Counted from the stretch's first letter, positions 7,618-14,823 are shown. The stretch: DNA of 39,226 nucleotides from Leifsonia sp. 71-9 (GCF_001898805.1 NZ_MKVJ01000022.1:127526-166751), one strand, 5' to 3'. The notes: generated by a model from the letters alone, not told the origin. Program-made: numbers and translations.

Positions 7618-7844
7618 GCCGCGCCCGCCGCGTTCCGGTTGCGGGACGCGTTCGTCCGGCCGAGCGTGAACCACAGGATCGGCCCGATCAGCGGGACGAG
7701 CGTCGTGACCGCGATCCAGGCGATGACGTACGCGGCGGTCGTGCGGCTCAGCGCCACCTGCACCAGGGCGATCACCCAGAGGACGAAGGGCACCACCCAG
7801 AAGATCAGCATCAGCGCGTGCCATCCGGCCAACCCATCCAGCAT
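7614..7844 (-). CDS. Small membrane protein, PLDc_N-type
   Basis: 76 residues with two membrane helices. The second half, W-x-LVPLIGPILWFTLGR, is the PLDc_N (phospholipase D nuclease N-terminal) signature, here without any nuclease domain; such stand-alone proteins are common in actinobacteria and of unknown function. The ATG at 7844 has a G-rich SD (GGGGGG) 6 nt upstream. An in-frame ATG at 7883 has no SD and would add 13 residues. The stop overlaps the next start (ATGA). Confidence 0.8.
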   Translation of the reverse strand: MLDGLAGWHALMLIFWVVPFVLWVIALVQVALSRTTAAYVIAWIAVTTLVPLIGPILWFTLGRTNASRNRNAAGAA

Positions 7845-7925
7845 CGTCGCCCCCCATTCGTGTGACGGTTCTGCCGACACCATATCGTGCGGGAGCGCTG
7901 GGCCGCCCGGTCTCGGGGGCGGACG

Positions 7926-9020
7926 TCAGCCGCGCACCTGGGCCTCGAGCGCCAGCACCGTCGCGGCCACGGCGCCCGGCGCCTCCCACGCGGTGAAGTG
8001 GCCGCCGTGCTCGAGACGCTCGAACGAGCGGATGTCGGTGTAGCTCTTCTCCGCCAGCGACCGCGGGTACGCGGCCTCGTGCGTCTGGACGACGATGGCC
8101 GCCGGCACCTCGATCAGCGGGTGCAGGGGATCCCCGGCGTCATCGCTGTACGGCCGGAAGCTGGTGCCGATGGAGCGGGAGATCCAGTACAGCATCGTGT
8201 TGGTCAGCACGTCGTCGACGTCGAACGTCTCGAGCGCGGCGCCGTCGCTCCAGCCCGCGACCTTCTCGGTGATCCAGGCGAGCAGGCCGCTGGGAGAGTC
8301 GAGCAGTGCGGCGGCGAGCGTGTCGGGCCGGGTGGCCTGGAGGTGCGCGTAGCCGGACTCCGTCGCCGGCGCGACGGACGCGAGGAAGGCGCGCTCGGCG
8401 TCGTCCAGCTCCACGCCCGGCCGCTCACGGGCCGAGAACGACGCGTGCGTCGCCACGATGCCGGCCACGGAAGCCGGATGTGTCGCCGCCAGGTAGTCGC
8501 TGACCTCCGCGCCGACGTCCTCGCCGTAGGTGAGGTAGCGGTCGTGGCCGAGCACGTCGGTCATGAGGGTGTTCCAGCGCTCGGCGACCGCGCGGCTGCC
8601 GTACGGGCCGGGCAGGGGCGACGAGAAGCCGTACCCGGGGACGGACGGCACGACGACCTCCAGCTCGCCGCTGAGCGCCTCCGCCAGAGGCAGCATCGCC
8701 GCGAATGTGTACGGCCAGCCGTGCGTCAGCACGATCGGCAGCCGCCCGGGCCGAGCCTCCCCGACCCGTGCGACGTGGATGCGGCAACCGTCGACCTCGA
8801 CCGTGTGCTGCTCGAACCCGTTGAGGCGTCGCTCGACCGACCGCCAGTCGTACACCGTGCGCCAGTACTCGACGAGGTCGGCCAGCACGGCGGGCGGGAT
8901 GCCGCGGCTCCAGTCGCCGGGGTCCGCGCCCGCTCGCGACGCGGGCAGGATCGTGTTCTCGAGGCGCTGGTCGAGGTCGGCGAGCTCGTCGTCGGTCACG
9001 TGGATGCGGAAGTCCTCCAT
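7926..9020 (-). CDS. Epoxide hydrolase, alpha/beta-hydrolase fold
   Basis: 364 residues. An N-terminal EHN domain (about 1-105) is followed by an alpha/beta-hydrolase domain. Visible motifs: HGWP (100-103, oxyanion hole), nucleophile Asp168 in GEDVGAEV (the family usually has GGDWG), VPGYGFS (128-134), and catalytic His341 in GHFTAWE. It should open an epoxide to a diol in the cytoplasm; the substrate is unknown. TACTCT lies 6 nt before the ATG, so it is probably leaderless. The divergent gene at 9090 also has such a promoter, giving a compact 69-nt intergenic region. The Trp to Val change beside the nucleophile is a small oddity. Confidence 0.9.
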   Translation of the reverse strand: MEDFRIHVTDDELADLDQRLENTILPASRAGADPGDWSRGIPPAVLADLVEYWRTVYDWRSVERRLNGFEQHTVEVDGCRIHVARVGEARPGRLPIVLTHGWPYTFAAMLPLAEALSGELEVVVPSVPGYGFSSPLPGPYGSRAVAERWNTLMTDVLGHDRYLTYGEDVGAEVSDYLAATHPASVAGIVATHASFSARERPGVELDDAERAFLASVAPATESGYAHLQATRPDTLAAALLDSPSGLLAWITEKVAGWSDGAALETFDVDDVLTNTMLYWISRSIGTSFRPYSDDAGDPLHPLIEVPAAIVVQTHEAAYPRSLAEKSYTDIRSFERLEHGGHFTAWEAPGAVAATVLALEAQVRG

Positions 9021-9026
9021 GGGCCG

Positions 9027-9032
9027 AGAGTA
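9027..9032 (-). promoter_or_regulatory. -10 box TACTCT, leaderless epoxide hydrolase promoter
   Basis: TACTCT on the minus strand, followed by exactly 6 nt and the ATG at 9020. Confidence 0.5.
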
Positions 9033-9077
9033 CGGCGGACCACCGACGGCGAGCTTCAGGCGGCGGCCCGCCGAGCG

Positions 9078-9083
9078 TAGGCT
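9078..9083 (+). promoter_or_regulatory. -10 box TAGGCT, leaderless DUF1992 gene promoter
   Basis: TAGGCT followed by exactly 6 nt and the ATG at 9090; no SD is present. Confidence 0.55.
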
Positions 9084-9089
9084 GAATGC

Positions 9090-9698
9090 ATGCCCGAGAC
9101 GCGCGAGCCCGCCGCATCGCAGCCCGGGGACGCGCGTGTCGAGGCGGTCCGCTACCGCCTCCGCCGCGAGGCCGAGGAGCGGGGCGAAGAGGTCGAGGAG
9201 ACCAACGCCGGCCAGCCCAGCATGGACCAGCGCGCGCATGTGATCGAGAACGCCATCCAGCAGGCGATCCGCCGCGGCGACTTCGACGACCTCCCGGGCG
9301 CAGGCAAGCCGCTCCCCGGTCTCACCGGGACGCACGACCCCGACTGGTGGATCCGCCGCAAGATCGAACGCGAGCAGCTCACCGGGCTCGGGCCTCCCGC
9401 GCTCACGCTCCGCACGGAGGACAAGGAGTTCGCCGACCGCCTCGACCGGCTCGGCTCGGAGCGCGCCGTGCGCGAGCACGTGGAGGACTTCAACCGGCGC
9501 GTGCGGGAGGCCCGCCGCCAGCTGCAGGGCGGTCCGCCGGTCGTCACGCCGATGCGCGACGCCGACGCGGAGGTCGCGGCGTGGCTCGACCGCCGCACGG
9601 CGCGGCTCCGGGAGGCGGAGGAGCGGCGCCGGGCGGAGGCCGAGACCCTCGCCTCCCTCACCTGGCGCGAACGGCGGCGGAGGAAGCGCGGACGCTAG
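9090..9698 (+). CDS. DUF1992 (DnaJ homologue subfamily C member 28 conserved domain) protein
   Basis: 202 residues, soluble and highly charged. The DUF1992 core lies at about 50-120: IENAIQQAIRRGDFDDLPG then GKPLPG. The rest is a predicted charged helix (RRRxxREARRQL, later EAEERRRAEAE) ending in a basic tail RRRRKRGR. Its function is unknown; the family is widespread and related to DnaJC28. Leaderless start. It converges with the gene ending at 9703, only 4 nt away, so the two transcripts must overlap or end inside each other. Confidence 0.85.
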   Translation: MPETREPAASQPGDARVEAVRYRLRREAEERGEEVEETNAGQPSMDQRAHVIENAIQQAIRRGDFDDLPGAGKPLPGLTGTHDPDWWIRRKIEREQLTGLGPPALTLRTEDKEFADRLDRLGSERAVREHVEDFNRRVREARRQLQGGPPVVTPMRDADAEVAAWLDRRTARLREAEERRRAEAETLASLTWRERRRRKRGR

Positions 9699-9702
9699 CC
9701 CG

Positions 9703-10413
9703 TCACTCCGACAGGTGCTGCTTCGTGTTCGTGTAGACGATGGAGTCCGCGGTCGCCCCGACCAGGCCGAGCGTCACGCGCAGCAGATCGTTCGGCACGC
9801 CGTCCGCCGGCGGCGGGGTGTCTGCGCCGAGCGTGAGGGAGTGGCCGTCGGAGGTCGTCGCGGTGATGGAGTTCAGGTAGACCTGCACGTGGCCGCGCAG
9901 CGTCATCGAGTCGGCCGTGGTGGCGAGCGACGGTCCCGTGTCGTGACGCACGGTGAGGCTGAAGCCGCCGATCGTGATGCTCTCGGCGGAGATCCTGAGT
10001 GCGGGGACGCGGCTCCCGTCGGCCAGCGGGACGTTCACGATGCTGATGCCCGAGAGCCCCGTGAACGACAGCGACTGGCTGCCCAGCTGCGCGGGGGGCT
10101 GGGTGAACACCGGCGCTCCGGCGTCGTCGGTCGGCGCGGGCGCCGGGGTCGCTCCCGGCGCGGTGGGGGTGGACGTCGGGACGAGCGGGTCCAGCGGTGA
10201 GCCCCGCGTCCCCGAGCCCGGCGAGGACGGTGTCGGTGTCGGCGTCGGGGTGGGCGTCGGCGACGCGCACGGCAGCAGGATCGGGATGCAGAGCTGCGCG
10301 GGGACCGCGGAGGGCACGCGCGCCGCGCCGAGGCCGGCGACCGCCACGACGACGCACGCCAACAGCGCACCGACGACGGTGCCGGGGCGGTTGCGGGCGC
10401 GTCGCGGGCTCAT
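9703..10413 (-). CDS. Secreted protein with PT-repeat linker, third gene of DUF6230 operon
   Basis: 236 residues. Basic start MSPRRARNRPG, a hydrophobic helix at about 12-31, then two cysteines (in AQLCIPILLPCASP), a Pro-Thr repeat linker (PTPTPTPTPTP) and a beta-rich C-terminal domain of about 130 residues. It looks exported and anchored by its N-terminal helix. ATG 10413 overlaps the upstream stop in ATGA, which fixes the start. The C-terminal domain has the same general look as DUF6230 (repeated short strands with SxTIGGFSL, DSMTLRG), but I cannot assign it. Function unknown; co-translation with the DUF6114 gene suggests a shared envelope role. Confidence 0.75.
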   Translation of the reverse strand: MSPRRARNRPGTVVGALLACVVVAVAGLGAARVPSAVPAQLCIPILLPCASPTPTPTPTPTPSSPGSGTRGSPLDPLVPTSTPTAPGATPAPAPTDDAGAPVFTQPPAQLGSQSLSFTGLSGISIVNVPLADGSRVPALRISAESITIGGFSLTVRHDTGPSLATTADSMTLRGHVQVYLNSITATTSDGHSLTLGADTPPPADGVPNDLLRVTLGLVGATADSIVYTNTKQHLSE

Positions 10414-10934
10414 CGCTCCGCGCTCTCCGTCGGCGCCGTCCGGTCGGGCGCCGAGCCCGTCGCTGCGCGGCCCTTCGTCGCCCGTCCCTTCGCCGCGCGG
10501 TCCTTGGGGATCCACGCGACCGTGAGGATGCCGCCGACGCTGGCGAGCAGCATCCCGACGAAGAAGCCGCCGAGGTTCACCCCCACGAGCGAGTAGACGG
10601 CGACGGCCAGTGCGATCACGCCGTAGAACACGCGGTGGGCGGGCATCGCGATGACCAGGATGCCGAGGAGGACGAGCACGATCGGGATGATCGTCGCCTG
10701 CAGGCCCTCGATGCCGAGCTGCACGTGGATCTTGCCGATGTCGAGCTGGCCGGAGAAGAAGAGCTCCACGCCGCCGAGCGCGGTCAGCAGGCCGCCGACG
10801 AAGGGGCGGCTGCGGCGCCAGGCGCGGAAGCGCTCGCGTCGGGTGCCGCCGTCACTGCCGAGGGAGGCCGCGCCGGTGTCGCCTGCCGCCCCGGTGCCGC
10901 CCGCGGCACCGGCGGTCGCCGCGTTCAGAAGCAC
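10410..10934 (-). CDS. DUF6114 membrane protein
   Basis: 174 residues. An Ala/Gly-rich N-terminal 40 residues is followed by FRAWRRSRPFVGGLL, the typical entry to DUF6114, then four membrane helices with LFFSGQLDIGKI between the first two, and a basic Ala-rich tail. DUF6114 genes commonly pair with DUF6230 in actinobacteria. GTG 10934 is the only plausible start before the first helix; it overlaps the last codons of the DUF6230 frame by 10 nt, so its translation probably depended on ribosomes finishing that gene. That frame is interrupted by an amber codon here, which may lower expression of this gene. Confidence 0.8.
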   Translation of the reverse strand: MLLNAATAGAAGGTGAAGDTGAASLGSDGGTRRERFRAWRRSRPFVGGLLTALGGVELFFSGQLDIGKIHVQLGIEGLQATIIPIVLVLLGILVIAMPAHRVFYGVIALAVAVYSLVGVNLGGFFVGMLLASVGGILTVAWIPKDRAAKGRATKGRAATGSAPDRTAPTESAER

Positions 10935-11521
10935 CCCTTCGATCCGTCCGTCAGCTGCACGTGCATCCCGGTGAGGGTGAACACGGAGGCCTGGGTGCTC
11001 CAGGCCGTCTGCTGCAGGTTGTCGATCGTCACGGTGTCGGCGTCCTGGGCGAAGTCGCCCGCGGTGCCCTTCGCGGCGGTGTTCACGGCGGAGGCGTCGA
11101 CGCCGATGCGGATGTTGCCGAACTTCTAGTCGCCCTTGAGGTCCGTCATCCCGATCTGGAGGTCGGAGGCCGAGGCGGGGTTGCCGCCGCCGCCGGCCGT
11201 GATGAGCATGCCCACCTTGCCGAGCGGGGTGTCGGTGACGACCGACTGGCAGAGGTCGGCCAGCGTCGCGGACTTGATGTTGGCGATCGCGACCTGGTGC
11301 TCGGTGCCCGCGGTGTCGGGGGCGACGCCCGCGTACTGCGAGAATCCGCTGCCGTCGAGCTTCGAGGCGCTGATCTGGAACTGGCTGCCCGAGACCGCGA
11401 ACGACACGGGCACGGCGCCCTGCGCCACCCCGGCCATCAGCAGCGTCGACACCACGGCGACGGGCACCGCGGCGAGCACGATGCGGCCTGTGTGCGTGCC
11501 GGCGAACTTTCGAAACGACAT
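10925..11521 (-). pseudogene. DUF6230 secreted protein interrupted by an in-frame TAG
   Basis: Reading from ATG 11521 (SD AGGAGG 4 nt before it) gives a signal-anchored protein: MSFRKFAG, hydrophobic segment 14-35, then the DUF6230 domain. At 11128-11126 the frame meets TAG after MTDLKGD (codon 132). Without that stop the same frame continues for 66 more codons (KFGNIRIGVDAS to the end DGSKGCF) to TGA at 10927-10925, giving 198 residues, the normal family length including the terminal Cys-Phe. So the gene is one point mutation away from intact, unless the amber is read through or is a sequencing error. As read, only the first 131 residues would be made. Confidence 0.8.
11126..11128 (-). other. 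In-frame amber codon in the DUF6230 gene
   Basis: TAG lies between GAC (Asp) and AAG (Lys); the flanking sequence on both sides encodes family-like sequence in the same frame, so this is a substitution, not a frameshift. Confidence 0.85.
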
Positions 11522-11573
11522 CGATCCTCCTGTTCGGGGGCTTGACGCGCCAGTGCAGCCAAGTCCAGGAGCA

Positions 11574-11603
11574 AACCTAGACGTTATTGACCGTTTGTCA
11601 ATA
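11574..11603 (-). promoter_or_regulatory. Promoter of the DUF6230 operon with operator over the -35 box
   Basis: On the minus strand TTGACA (11601-11596), 16-nt spacer, TAGGTT (11579-11574). The -35 box is embedded in the inverted repeat TATTGAC-N5-GTCAATA (11585-11603, perfect 7-bp arms), a TetR-like operator geometry. The repeat also covers the stop codon of the gene at 11598. Bound protein here would block RNA polymerase. Confidence 0.65.
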
Positions 11604-12143
11604 GCTGGCACCCTTTCGAGGGGTCGCGCGCGGCCAGATCGTGTAGCTGACGGCCCAGAGGAGGTCGACTCCGACGACGATCCCGAGCGCCGGGAGGAAC
11701 GCCGTGACGGCCGCAGAGCGCCCGGCGTCTCCGGCGATCGCGACGAGCAGCCCGATCACCGCGGCGGCGACGGCGGCGCCGAGAATCGTGCGCAGGAGGT
11801 CGCGCCAGCACGCCCGCGTGTACGCGCGTCCCGTGAGCTTCACCGGAGCCGGTCCACCCGCGAAACGGTGGGCGAAGCGCACGTCCGCCCAACGGATCAT
11901 CGCATGGCCGTACGCGACCGAGAACCCGAGGTAGAGGGCGGCGAGGCCGTGGGCGGGCGTCGCCGTCCCGCCGCCGGCGAGATCGAGCGCCGTCGCGGCG
12001 AGGAGCACGAGATCGGTGAGGGGGGAGAGCGCCAGCAGCACGGCGCCCGCACGGCGGCGTCGAAGCAGGTACCGCGCGCTGAGCCCCACCGCGAGGAAGA
12101 CCCAGAACAGGATCTCGCAGGCGACGATGACGACCACGATCAC
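11598..12143 (-). CDS. YmcC-like integral membrane protein
   Basis: 181 residues, about five membrane helices. The first half (CEILFWVFLAVGLSARYL, then LSPLTDLVLLAATALDL, and SVAYGHAMIRWADVRF) resembles the YmcC family of Firmicute and actinobacterial membrane proteins, function unknown. The start is GTG at 12143, chosen because AAAGGAGG sits 6 nt before it; a GTG at 12167 would place the SD inside the gene. With this start, the two palindromes at 12162-12203 fall in the promoter region. Divergent from the tetR gene at 12214, its likely regulator. Confidence 0.75.
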   Translation of the reverse strand: MIVVVIVACEILFWVFLAVGLSARYLLRRRRAGAVLLALSPLTDLVLLAATALDLAGGGTATPAHGLAALYLGFSVAYGHAMIRWADVRFAHRFAGGPAPVKLTGRAYTRACWRDLLRTILGAAVAAAVIGLLVAIAGDAGRSAAVTAFLPALGIVVGVDLLWAVSYTIWPRATPRKGASY

Positions 12144-12161
12144 GGCTGCCCTCCTTTTTGT

Positions 12162-12177
12162 TAGCACGAGTGTGCTA
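12162..12177. promoter_or_regulatory. Operator copy 1, TAGCACGAGTGTGCTA
   Basis: Perfect inverted repeat TAGCAC-N4-GTGCTA, 26 bp from an equal repeat at 12188. It lies just upstream of the SD of the minus-strand YmcC-like gene. Confidence 0.7.
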
Positions 12178-12187
12178 CGAAGGAGGT

Positions 12188-12203
12188 TAGCACGCCCGTG
12201 CTA
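12188..12203. promoter_or_regulatory. Operator copy 2, TAGCACGCCCGTGCTA
   Basis: The same arms and spacing as copy 1. The N4 differs, so the conserved part is exactly the two arms, which is what a dimeric repressor reads. It ends 10 nt before the tetR ATG. The spacing of 26 bp between copies is close to two and a half helical turns. Confidence 0.7.
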
Positions 12204-12213
12204 GCCTCCGACC

Positions 12214-12786
12214 ATGCCGCGCACGATCGACCGGGACGCCCGCAAAGCCCAGCTCGCGGAGGCCGTCTGGCGCGTGATCGTCGAGCGCGGGATCGGCGCC
12301 GTGTCCGTCCGCACGGTCGCCGCCGAGGCCGGCGTCGCGGTGGGTTCCCTGCGCCACCTCTTCCCCACGCGCACCGAGCTCCTCGAGTTCTCGGCCGAGC
12401 TCATGGTCGACCGCGCGACCGCGCGTATCCTGGCGCTGCCCGTCGGAGATCCGCGCGAGCACGCGCTCGACGTGCTCCGCCAGCTGCTTCCCCTCACCCC
12501 TGACAGCCGCGCGGAGCTGGAGGTCAACATCGCCCTGATCGCCGAGGCGCCCGCGCTCCCCGGGCTCGCCCGCATCCGCGACGAGGCCGATCGCGCGCTC
12601 GCCGGGGCCTGCCTCGGCCTGGTGGAGCGGCTCGCCGGGCGCGCGGCCGACGACGCCCTGCGGCAGGAGGCCCTCCGCCTCCACGCGCTCGTCGACGGCC
12701 TCGCGGTGCACCTGCTCGTCCGCGGCGGCGATCCCGGCTGGGCGCTGGCCGTGCTGCGGGACGAGGTCGACAGGCTCGCCGGATAG
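12214..12786 (+). CDS. TetR family regulator, probable repressor of the YmcC-like gene
   Basis: 190 residues. HTH in the first 50: ARKAQLAEAVWRVIVERGI, then VSVRTVAAEAGVAVGSLRHLF with HLF in place of the common YYF. The C-terminal helical domain (about 70-185) is of the BetI/TetR_C_6 type; ligand unknown. The ATG at 12214 lacks a close SD. The two palindromes just upstream are the obvious autoregulatory sites. Its TAG stop forms part of the -10 box of the next gene. Confidence 0.88.
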   Translation: MPRTIDRDARKAQLAEAVWRVIVERGIGAVSVRTVAAEAGVAVGSLRHLFPTRTELLEFSAELMVDRATARILALPVGDPREHALDVLRQLLPLTPDSRAELEVNIALIAEAPALPGLARIRDEADRALAGACLGLVERLAGRAADDALRQEALRLHALVDGLAVHLLVRGGDPGWALAVLRDEVDRLAG

Positions 12787-12789
12787 GCT
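12784..12789 (+). promoter_or_regulatory. -10 box TAGGCT overlapping the upstream stop codon
   Basis: TAGGCT followed by exactly 6 nt and the ATG at 12796. Its first three bases are the TAG stop of the preceding tetR gene. Confidence 0.55.
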
Positions 12790-12795
12790 CGGAGC

Positions 12796-13383
12796 ATGTC
12801 CACGGACCGGCGCACTCGGCTCACCCCGGACGAGCGCCGGGCGCAGCTCGTGGCGCTCGGGGTCGCCTTCCTCGCCGAGAGCCCGCTGGACGAGCTCACC
12901 ATCGACACCCTCTCGGAGCGGGCCGGCGTCTCGCGCGCGCTGCTCTTCCACTACTTCGGCTCGAAGCAGGGACTGCACCGGGAGGTCGTCCGCACCGCCC
13001 GCGACAGCATGCTCCACGCGACCGAGCCGATCCCGGAGCTGCCGCCGCTGGACCGCCTCCACGACACCCTCGTCCGGATCGTCCGCTTCGTGCGCGAGCA
13101 CGGCGGCACGTTCTACTCGCTCGTCCGCGGCGTCGCGAGCGGGGACAGCGAGGTGCGGGCTGTGGTCGAGGAGGCGCGGGAGGAGCAGGCCGGCCGGGTC
13201 GTCGCCGCCTTCCTCGAGCTGGGGGTTCCTGACACGCCGCTGCTGCGGATCGCCCTGCGCTCGTGGGTCGCGTTCGCCGAGGAGGCGCTGGTCGAGAGCG
13301 CGCTCGGCACCGACCTCTCGGCGGACGAGATCGTCGCCTTCCTCGAGCGGAGTGCGCGCGCCGTCGTGGCCGCGCTGGACTAG
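12796..13383 (+). CDS. TetR family regulator
   Basis: 195 residues. HTH: TPDERRAQLVALGVAFLAE, then TIDTLSERAGVSRALLFHYF and GSKQGLHREVV (about 10-60). All-helical C-terminal ligand domain. Its target is not adjacent: the neighbour upstream is another tetR and the neighbour downstream is convergent. The palindrome at 11585 over the DUF6230 promoter is a reasonable candidate target, since no other regulator nearby is unassigned; this is inference. Leaderless start. The stop TAG shares the tetramer CTAG with the stop of the convergent gene. Confidence 0.88.
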   Translation: MSTDRRTRLTPDERRAQLVALGVAFLAESPLDELTIDTLSERAGVSRALLFHYFGSKQGLHREVVRTARDSMLHATEPIPELPPLDRLHDTLVRIVRFVREHGGTFYSLVRGVASGDSEVRAVVEEAREEQAGRVVAAFLELGVPDTPLLRIALRSWVAFAEEALVESALGTDLSADEIVAFLERSARAVVAALD

Positions 13384-13676
13384 ATCCCCTCCTCCTCGAC
13401 GTCCTCCTCCGTGAGCACGCCCTCGTCGGGGTCGTCGAGCGGGTCGTGCTCGTCCTCGATGGGGGAGGCCTCGTTGCCGGCGCTCCCGCCCCAGACGGTC
13501 TCGCCGGCGACGCCGTCGGTGGTCACCAGCTCGTCGGCGAAGTCGGCCTCGGCGATCGGGTCGTCGGCGGCGTAGTCGACATCGCCGTCGGCGGGGTCGA
13601 CCCAGCCGGCCGTGTCACCGGCGTCGCCGTCGCCGTACTGCTCGTCCTCGACGCCGTCCTCGGGGATGCGGTCCAT
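13380..13676 (-). CDS. Small highly acidic hypothetical protein
   Basis: 98 residues with well over a third Asp/Glu and almost no basic residues: MDRIPEDGVEDEQYG at the start, EEDVEEEGI at the end. No membrane segment. Probably unstructured or a charged partner protein; no function assigned. SD GAGGAG lies 6 nt before the ATG. Convergent with the tetR gene; both stop codons lie within the shared CTAG at 13380-13383. Confidence 0.75.
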   Translation of the reverse strand: MDRIPEDGVEDEQYGDGDAGDTAGWVDPADGDVDYAADDPIAEADFADELVTTDGVAGETVWGGSAGNEASPIEDEHDPLDDPDEGVLTEEDVEEEGI

Positions 13677-13738
13677 GGCGGTCTCCTCGTGCTGTCGTGT
13701 GCGTGTGCGGCGAACCTACACCCGCCGCCGGGAACGCA

Positions 13739-13770
13739 GAAGGCGGCCGGTCCGAGGACCGGCCGCCTTC
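13739..13770 (-). terminator. Strong GC hairpin after the DsbA-like gene
   Basis: GAAGGCGGCCGGTCC and its exact complement flank a GA centre, giving about 14 usable base pairs. It sits 22 nt downstream of the DsbA-like stop. Confidence 0.75.
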
Positions 13771-13792
13771 GTGAGCGGTGCGCGCGGGAGGG

Positions 13793-14698
13793 TCAGCTCG
13801 CCTTCGGGAAGGTGATCGAACCGCTGTCGCCGGCGTCCTTGACCGCCGCGGCGACGAACGAGGCGAACTGGGTGGCGTCGGTGAAGCCGCCCTGGTAGCG
13901 CTCGCCGTTGACGAAGACCGTTGGGGTGCCGAACCCACCGGTGGACGCGTTGACCAGCTGCTTGTTGGTGGTCGCGTCCTTGGTGCGGTTGGTCACGAAC
14001 TGCGCGTACGTCTGGTTGTTCACGCAGTCGGTGATCTGCTTCGACTCGACCCCGGCGTCCTTGAACAGCTTGAGCATCTCCGCGTTGGTGAGCCCGCTCC
14101 CGGTCGATTCGTCCGGCTGGTTGGCGAACAGGGCGCTGTTGATGTCGAAGAACTTGTCCGGCTCGTAATTCGCAACGCAGGAGGCCGCGGCCGCCGCGCG
14201 CGTGGAGTACTTGTTGTTCTTCGCGGAGTCGAGGATGGCGACCGGGTGGATCTCGAGCGTCGCGGTGCCGTCGGCCATCATCTGCTTCATCTGAGCGCTG
14301 TTGGTCGTCTCGAACTGGTCGCAGTAGGGGCACTGGTAGTCGAGCCAGATCTGGATGTGCGCGGTCTTGCCGTCGAGCTTCTGCGTCGTCGGCGTCGGAG
14401 CGTCGCCGCCCGAGATCGCCGCGGTGGTGACCGCCTGGTCGGACTGGGTCAGCAGGATGCCGCCGCTGAGCATGTTCTTCGGGTTCGCGACGTTGCTGGA
14501 CGCGCTGACGCCCGAGTAGACGATGAGGCCCACCACGGTGAGCACGGCGATCACGCCCACGATCACGGAGCTCTGAATGACGATCTTGCGGCGCTTCGCC
14601 TTCTTCGCGGCCTCTTCGCGCATCAGTCGCGCGGTCTCCCGCGCCTCTTCCCGACGATCGCGCTTGGTCGGGCCGGAGGCCCCTCTACCCGTTGCCAT
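13793..14698 (-). CDS. DsbA-family thiol oxidoreductase, membrane-anchored
   Basis: 301 residues. A basic cytoplasmic segment rich in Arg/Glu/Ala (1-38), one membrane helix (39-61), then an extracytoplasmic thioredoxin-fold domain with the active site CPYC (123-126), a helical insert, and the cis-Pro loop GTPTVFVNG before the C-terminal strand. It resembles the DsbA/BdbD-like proteins of actinobacteria that form disulfides in secreted proteins. Two further cysteines (in AASCVAN and ITDCVNN) may form a structural disulfide. Divergent from the methyltransferase; a TACGAT sequence at 14743-14738 on the minus strand may be its -10 box. Confidence 0.92.
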   Translation of the reverse strand: MATGRGASGPTKRDRREEARETARLMREEAAKKAKRRKIVIQSSVIVGVIAVLTVVGLIVYSGVSASSNVANPKNMLSGGILLTQSDQAVTTAAISGGDAPTPTTQKLDGKTAHIQIWLDYQCPYCDQFETTNSAQMKQMMADGTATLEIHPVAILDSAKNNKYSTRAAAAASCVANYEPDKFFDINSALFANQPDESTGSGLTNAEMLKLFKDAGVESKQITDCVNNQTYAQFVTNRTKDATTNKQLVNASTGGFGTPTVFVNGERYQGGFTDATQFASFVAAAVKDAGDSGSITFPKAS

Positions 14699-14781
14699 TC
14701 AGTTCATCCCGTTCGACATGTGGACATTCCCCCACCGATCGTAGGGGTAATTTCCTTTGAGAGGGCTGGTGGTATCGACGC

Positions 14782-14787
14782 TAGCGT
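14782..14787 (+). promoter_or_regulatory. -10 box TAGCGT driving a leaderless upstream ORF
   Basis: TAGCGT followed by exactly 6 nt and ATG 14794, the start of a 9-codon ORF rather than of the methyltransferase. Confidence 0.55.
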
Positions 14788-14793
14788 TAGGGC

Positions 14794-14823
14794 ATGCGAA
14801 CAGACGAGGGCGTGAGCAGATGA
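14794..14823 (+). CDS. Leaderless 9-residue upstream ORF (MRTDEGVSR)
   Basis: ATG 14794 lies 6 nt after the -10 box, so it would be at or very near the 5' end of the mRNA. The ORF ends with TGA 14821-14823, overlapping the methyltransferase ATG (14820) as ATGA. Ribosomes loading leaderless would terminate at the start of the main gene and could reinitiate there. The main gene itself has no clear SD. A regulatory or coupling ORF is inferred. Confidence 0.5.
   Translation: MRTDEGVSR

Noticed and set aside
12165-12167. GTG 12167 as the start of the YmcC-like gene
   Set aside because: The consensus SD AAAGGAGG would lie inside the coding sequence; GTG 12143 is 6 nt after it.
13380-13383. CTAG shared by two convergent stop codons as a functional signal
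   Set aside because: It is simply the self-complementary tetramer that lets two TAG stops overlap; a similar chance abutment occurs at 35003-35008.
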